Below are positions 63,110-64,000 of a stretch of 64,000 nt of DNA, piece after piece. The stretch spans positions 496,001-560,000 of the forward strand of contig JAJFPB010000011.1 in the NCBI GenBank assembly GCA_020881915.1, in the 5' to 3' direction. Under the pieces are notes generated by a model. It worked only from the letters and a program-made list of their open reading frames with translations. It was not told the DNA's origin and searched no databases. A program made the translations under genes and the position numbers. How positions within the stretch are numbered: position 1 is the first letter of the stretch; each line of letters starts with the position of its first letter. The stretch comes from Paramyrothecium sp. XJ0827 (Eukaryota > Ascomycota > Sordariomycetes > Hypocreales > Stachybotryaceae).

Positions 63110-64000
63110 CAGTGGAGGCAGAGTGCGTAATCAACCAATTCAACTCAACTGGTACCTCCTCGCAGTTGGATTGACATCCGGCCAAGTATATTTCAGTTGG
63201 ATTGACGTTGGACGAGGCTGCTCTCAGTTGGATTGCAGTTGGTTGTTTCGGACCAACGGATATCTCCGATCTTCACGTCTTAACGCCGATCCCACTCATC
63301 ACTGCCATGAGGGTAGGACAATACCCTCCTGCTCCATGACCGCATACTCTGCGCCATCCCAATAGTGTGTCGATCAATACGAGTTCGTAAAGGTGATACC
63401 ATCTTGCCCGCGCTACTGAACGACCTTTCAGTCTCTGCTGACATTGTAGGGATAGACAGCAAGTCAGAGGCCATTCGAGAGAGGTTCGGATACTCCATTT
63501 CGTGCTCTTTCCACCAAGAAAGAGGGCTGAATTGGCATTTGCCGTCGGCTGGGGTAAAAGTCTGGATATAACGTTCGTACTCGTCAAGCGCTGGGCGCCG
63601 TTGCGAAGGATATCCCGCTCTGTCATCTGGATGCGCCCTTTTGCGTTTGCCGAGCGACTGTGCCAGGAACGCGTCATATCCAGAGAGCGCCCTTCGGCTG
63701 CTCGCTGTCGACAGCATCGCTAAGCCAGGAACCACGCGAGTAGCATACTCCTCCTTCCACATCTTCTTGAGTCTTGTCGAGTAATCTTCTTCCCACTGCG
63801 TCGCATCCGCATGTCCTTCCCAGTGGTATTGCAGCGCCGGCCACCCAAAGCAAGGGTGAAGCACTACAGCACCGATATACGCAACAGGCCAGAGTTTATC
63901 GTAGTACTCGTTAAGCTTCATCCACGCAAGGTTGATATGGGTAGCAACCATATCAGCGCTGTCCTTTCCCAAGCCCTCAAGGAGGTCATGACTCTGCTTG
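63110..64000 (-). mobile_element. hAT-like DNA transposon 3, runs off the window
   Basis: The left (3') end is placed at CAGTGGAGGCAGAGTGCG, a hAT-like terminus beginning CAGTGG. Subterminal copies of CAGTTGGATTG (three within about 63162-63236) and related CAACTG or CAATCCAA motifs follow. A hAT transposase C-terminus lies beyond. The other end is outside the window, so the terminus is inferred from one side only. Confidence 0.6.
63280..64000 (-). pseudogene. hAT transposase 3, C-terminal part
   Basis: The minus strand reads HINLAWMKLNEYYDKLWPVA and YIGAVVLHPCFGWPALQYHW. Past a linker it reads PLSWWKEHEMEYPNLSRMAS and DLLSIPTMSAETERSFSSAG, the hAT dimerisation region, ending at 63280. The visible 230 residues are uninterrupted, so the gene may be intact. 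Its 5' part lies beyond 64000. I mark it partial rather than proven broken. Confidence 0.75.

Noticed and set aside
1..64000. CRISPR array, tRNA or rRNA genes, Starship-type captain recombinase
   Set aside because: I looked for regularly spaced repeats, cloverleaf-like segments and tyrosine-recombinase motifs and saw none; a tRNA scan and HMM search would settle this.

Overview
This window looks like a transposon-saturated, gene-poor compartment of a filamentous ascomycete nuclear genome. The signs are short GT-AG introns of 45-92 bp, Zn2Cys6 transcription factor genes, a FREQUENCY clock gene fragment, a fungal nuclease-kinase fusion gene, and fungal types of pogo, hAT, MULE, piggyBac, Helitron and Tad-like LINE elements. 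FRQ suggests a lineage with a Neurospora-type clock (Sordariomycetes or relatives), but the species cannot be named from sequence alone. I saw no rRNA, tRNA, CRISPR or prokaryotic features.

Layout. 0.35-3.0 kb: pogo-like element 1 with ~70-100 bp terminal inverted repeats and TA flanks. 3.2-4.1 kb: 5'-truncated LINE copy. 4.4-4.7 kb: first exon of a BAH-domain-like gene, then a decayed Helitron (about 4.75-9.3 kb) and an intact pogo-like element 2 (9.52-11.38 kb). 11.4-13.0 kb: hAT remnant and the C-terminal part of a fungal transcription factor. 13.2-14.0 kb: an intact metallo-beta-lactamase-fold gene. 14.5-22.9 kb: three piggyBac-like elements around a damaged MFS transporter gene; element 2 appears to sit inside element 3. 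24.7-25.1 kb: an AT-rich MITE whose ends resemble those of pogo element 2. 25.4-27.6 kb: an intact PD-(D/E)XK nuclease-protein kinase fusion gene. 28.3-34.2 kb: near full-length Tad-like LINE with a TCTA-repeat tail. 34.4-43.2 kb: host-like genes and relics, namely a small Cys-rich gene, an intact Zn2Cys6 regulator, a conserved hypothetical gene, an Ecl1-like fragment, RNase H-like pseudogenes and an FAD-oxidoreductase 5' relic. 44.1-48.1 kb: a FREQUENCY homologue split by pogo-like element 3 and then abutting a CorA-like relic. 48.8-52.4 kb: an RNase H-like relic with a MULE (9-bp target duplication) inserted just upstream of it. 52.8-58.9 kb: a Zn2Cys6 gene with an early stop, a hAT element and a nucleoside-phosphorylase-like NLR N-terminus. 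59.2-62.1 kb: a second MULE with a 9-bp target duplication. 62.6-64.0 kb: a hypothetical gene cut by a third hAT element that runs off the window.

No operon-like cooperation is expected. The common theme is mobile elements landing in and dismantling accessory genes. The best intact candidates are the metallo-beta-lactamase-fold protein, the nuclease-kinase protein, the Zn2Cys6 regulator at 36.2-38.6 kb, the hypothetical protein at 39.6-40.3 kb and the pogo-like transposase at 9.6-11.3 kb. Many element frames are broken by single-base changes, often in homopolymers, so some breaks could be sequencing errors. A few stop codons have the C-to-T or G-to-A form expected from repeat-induced point mutation.
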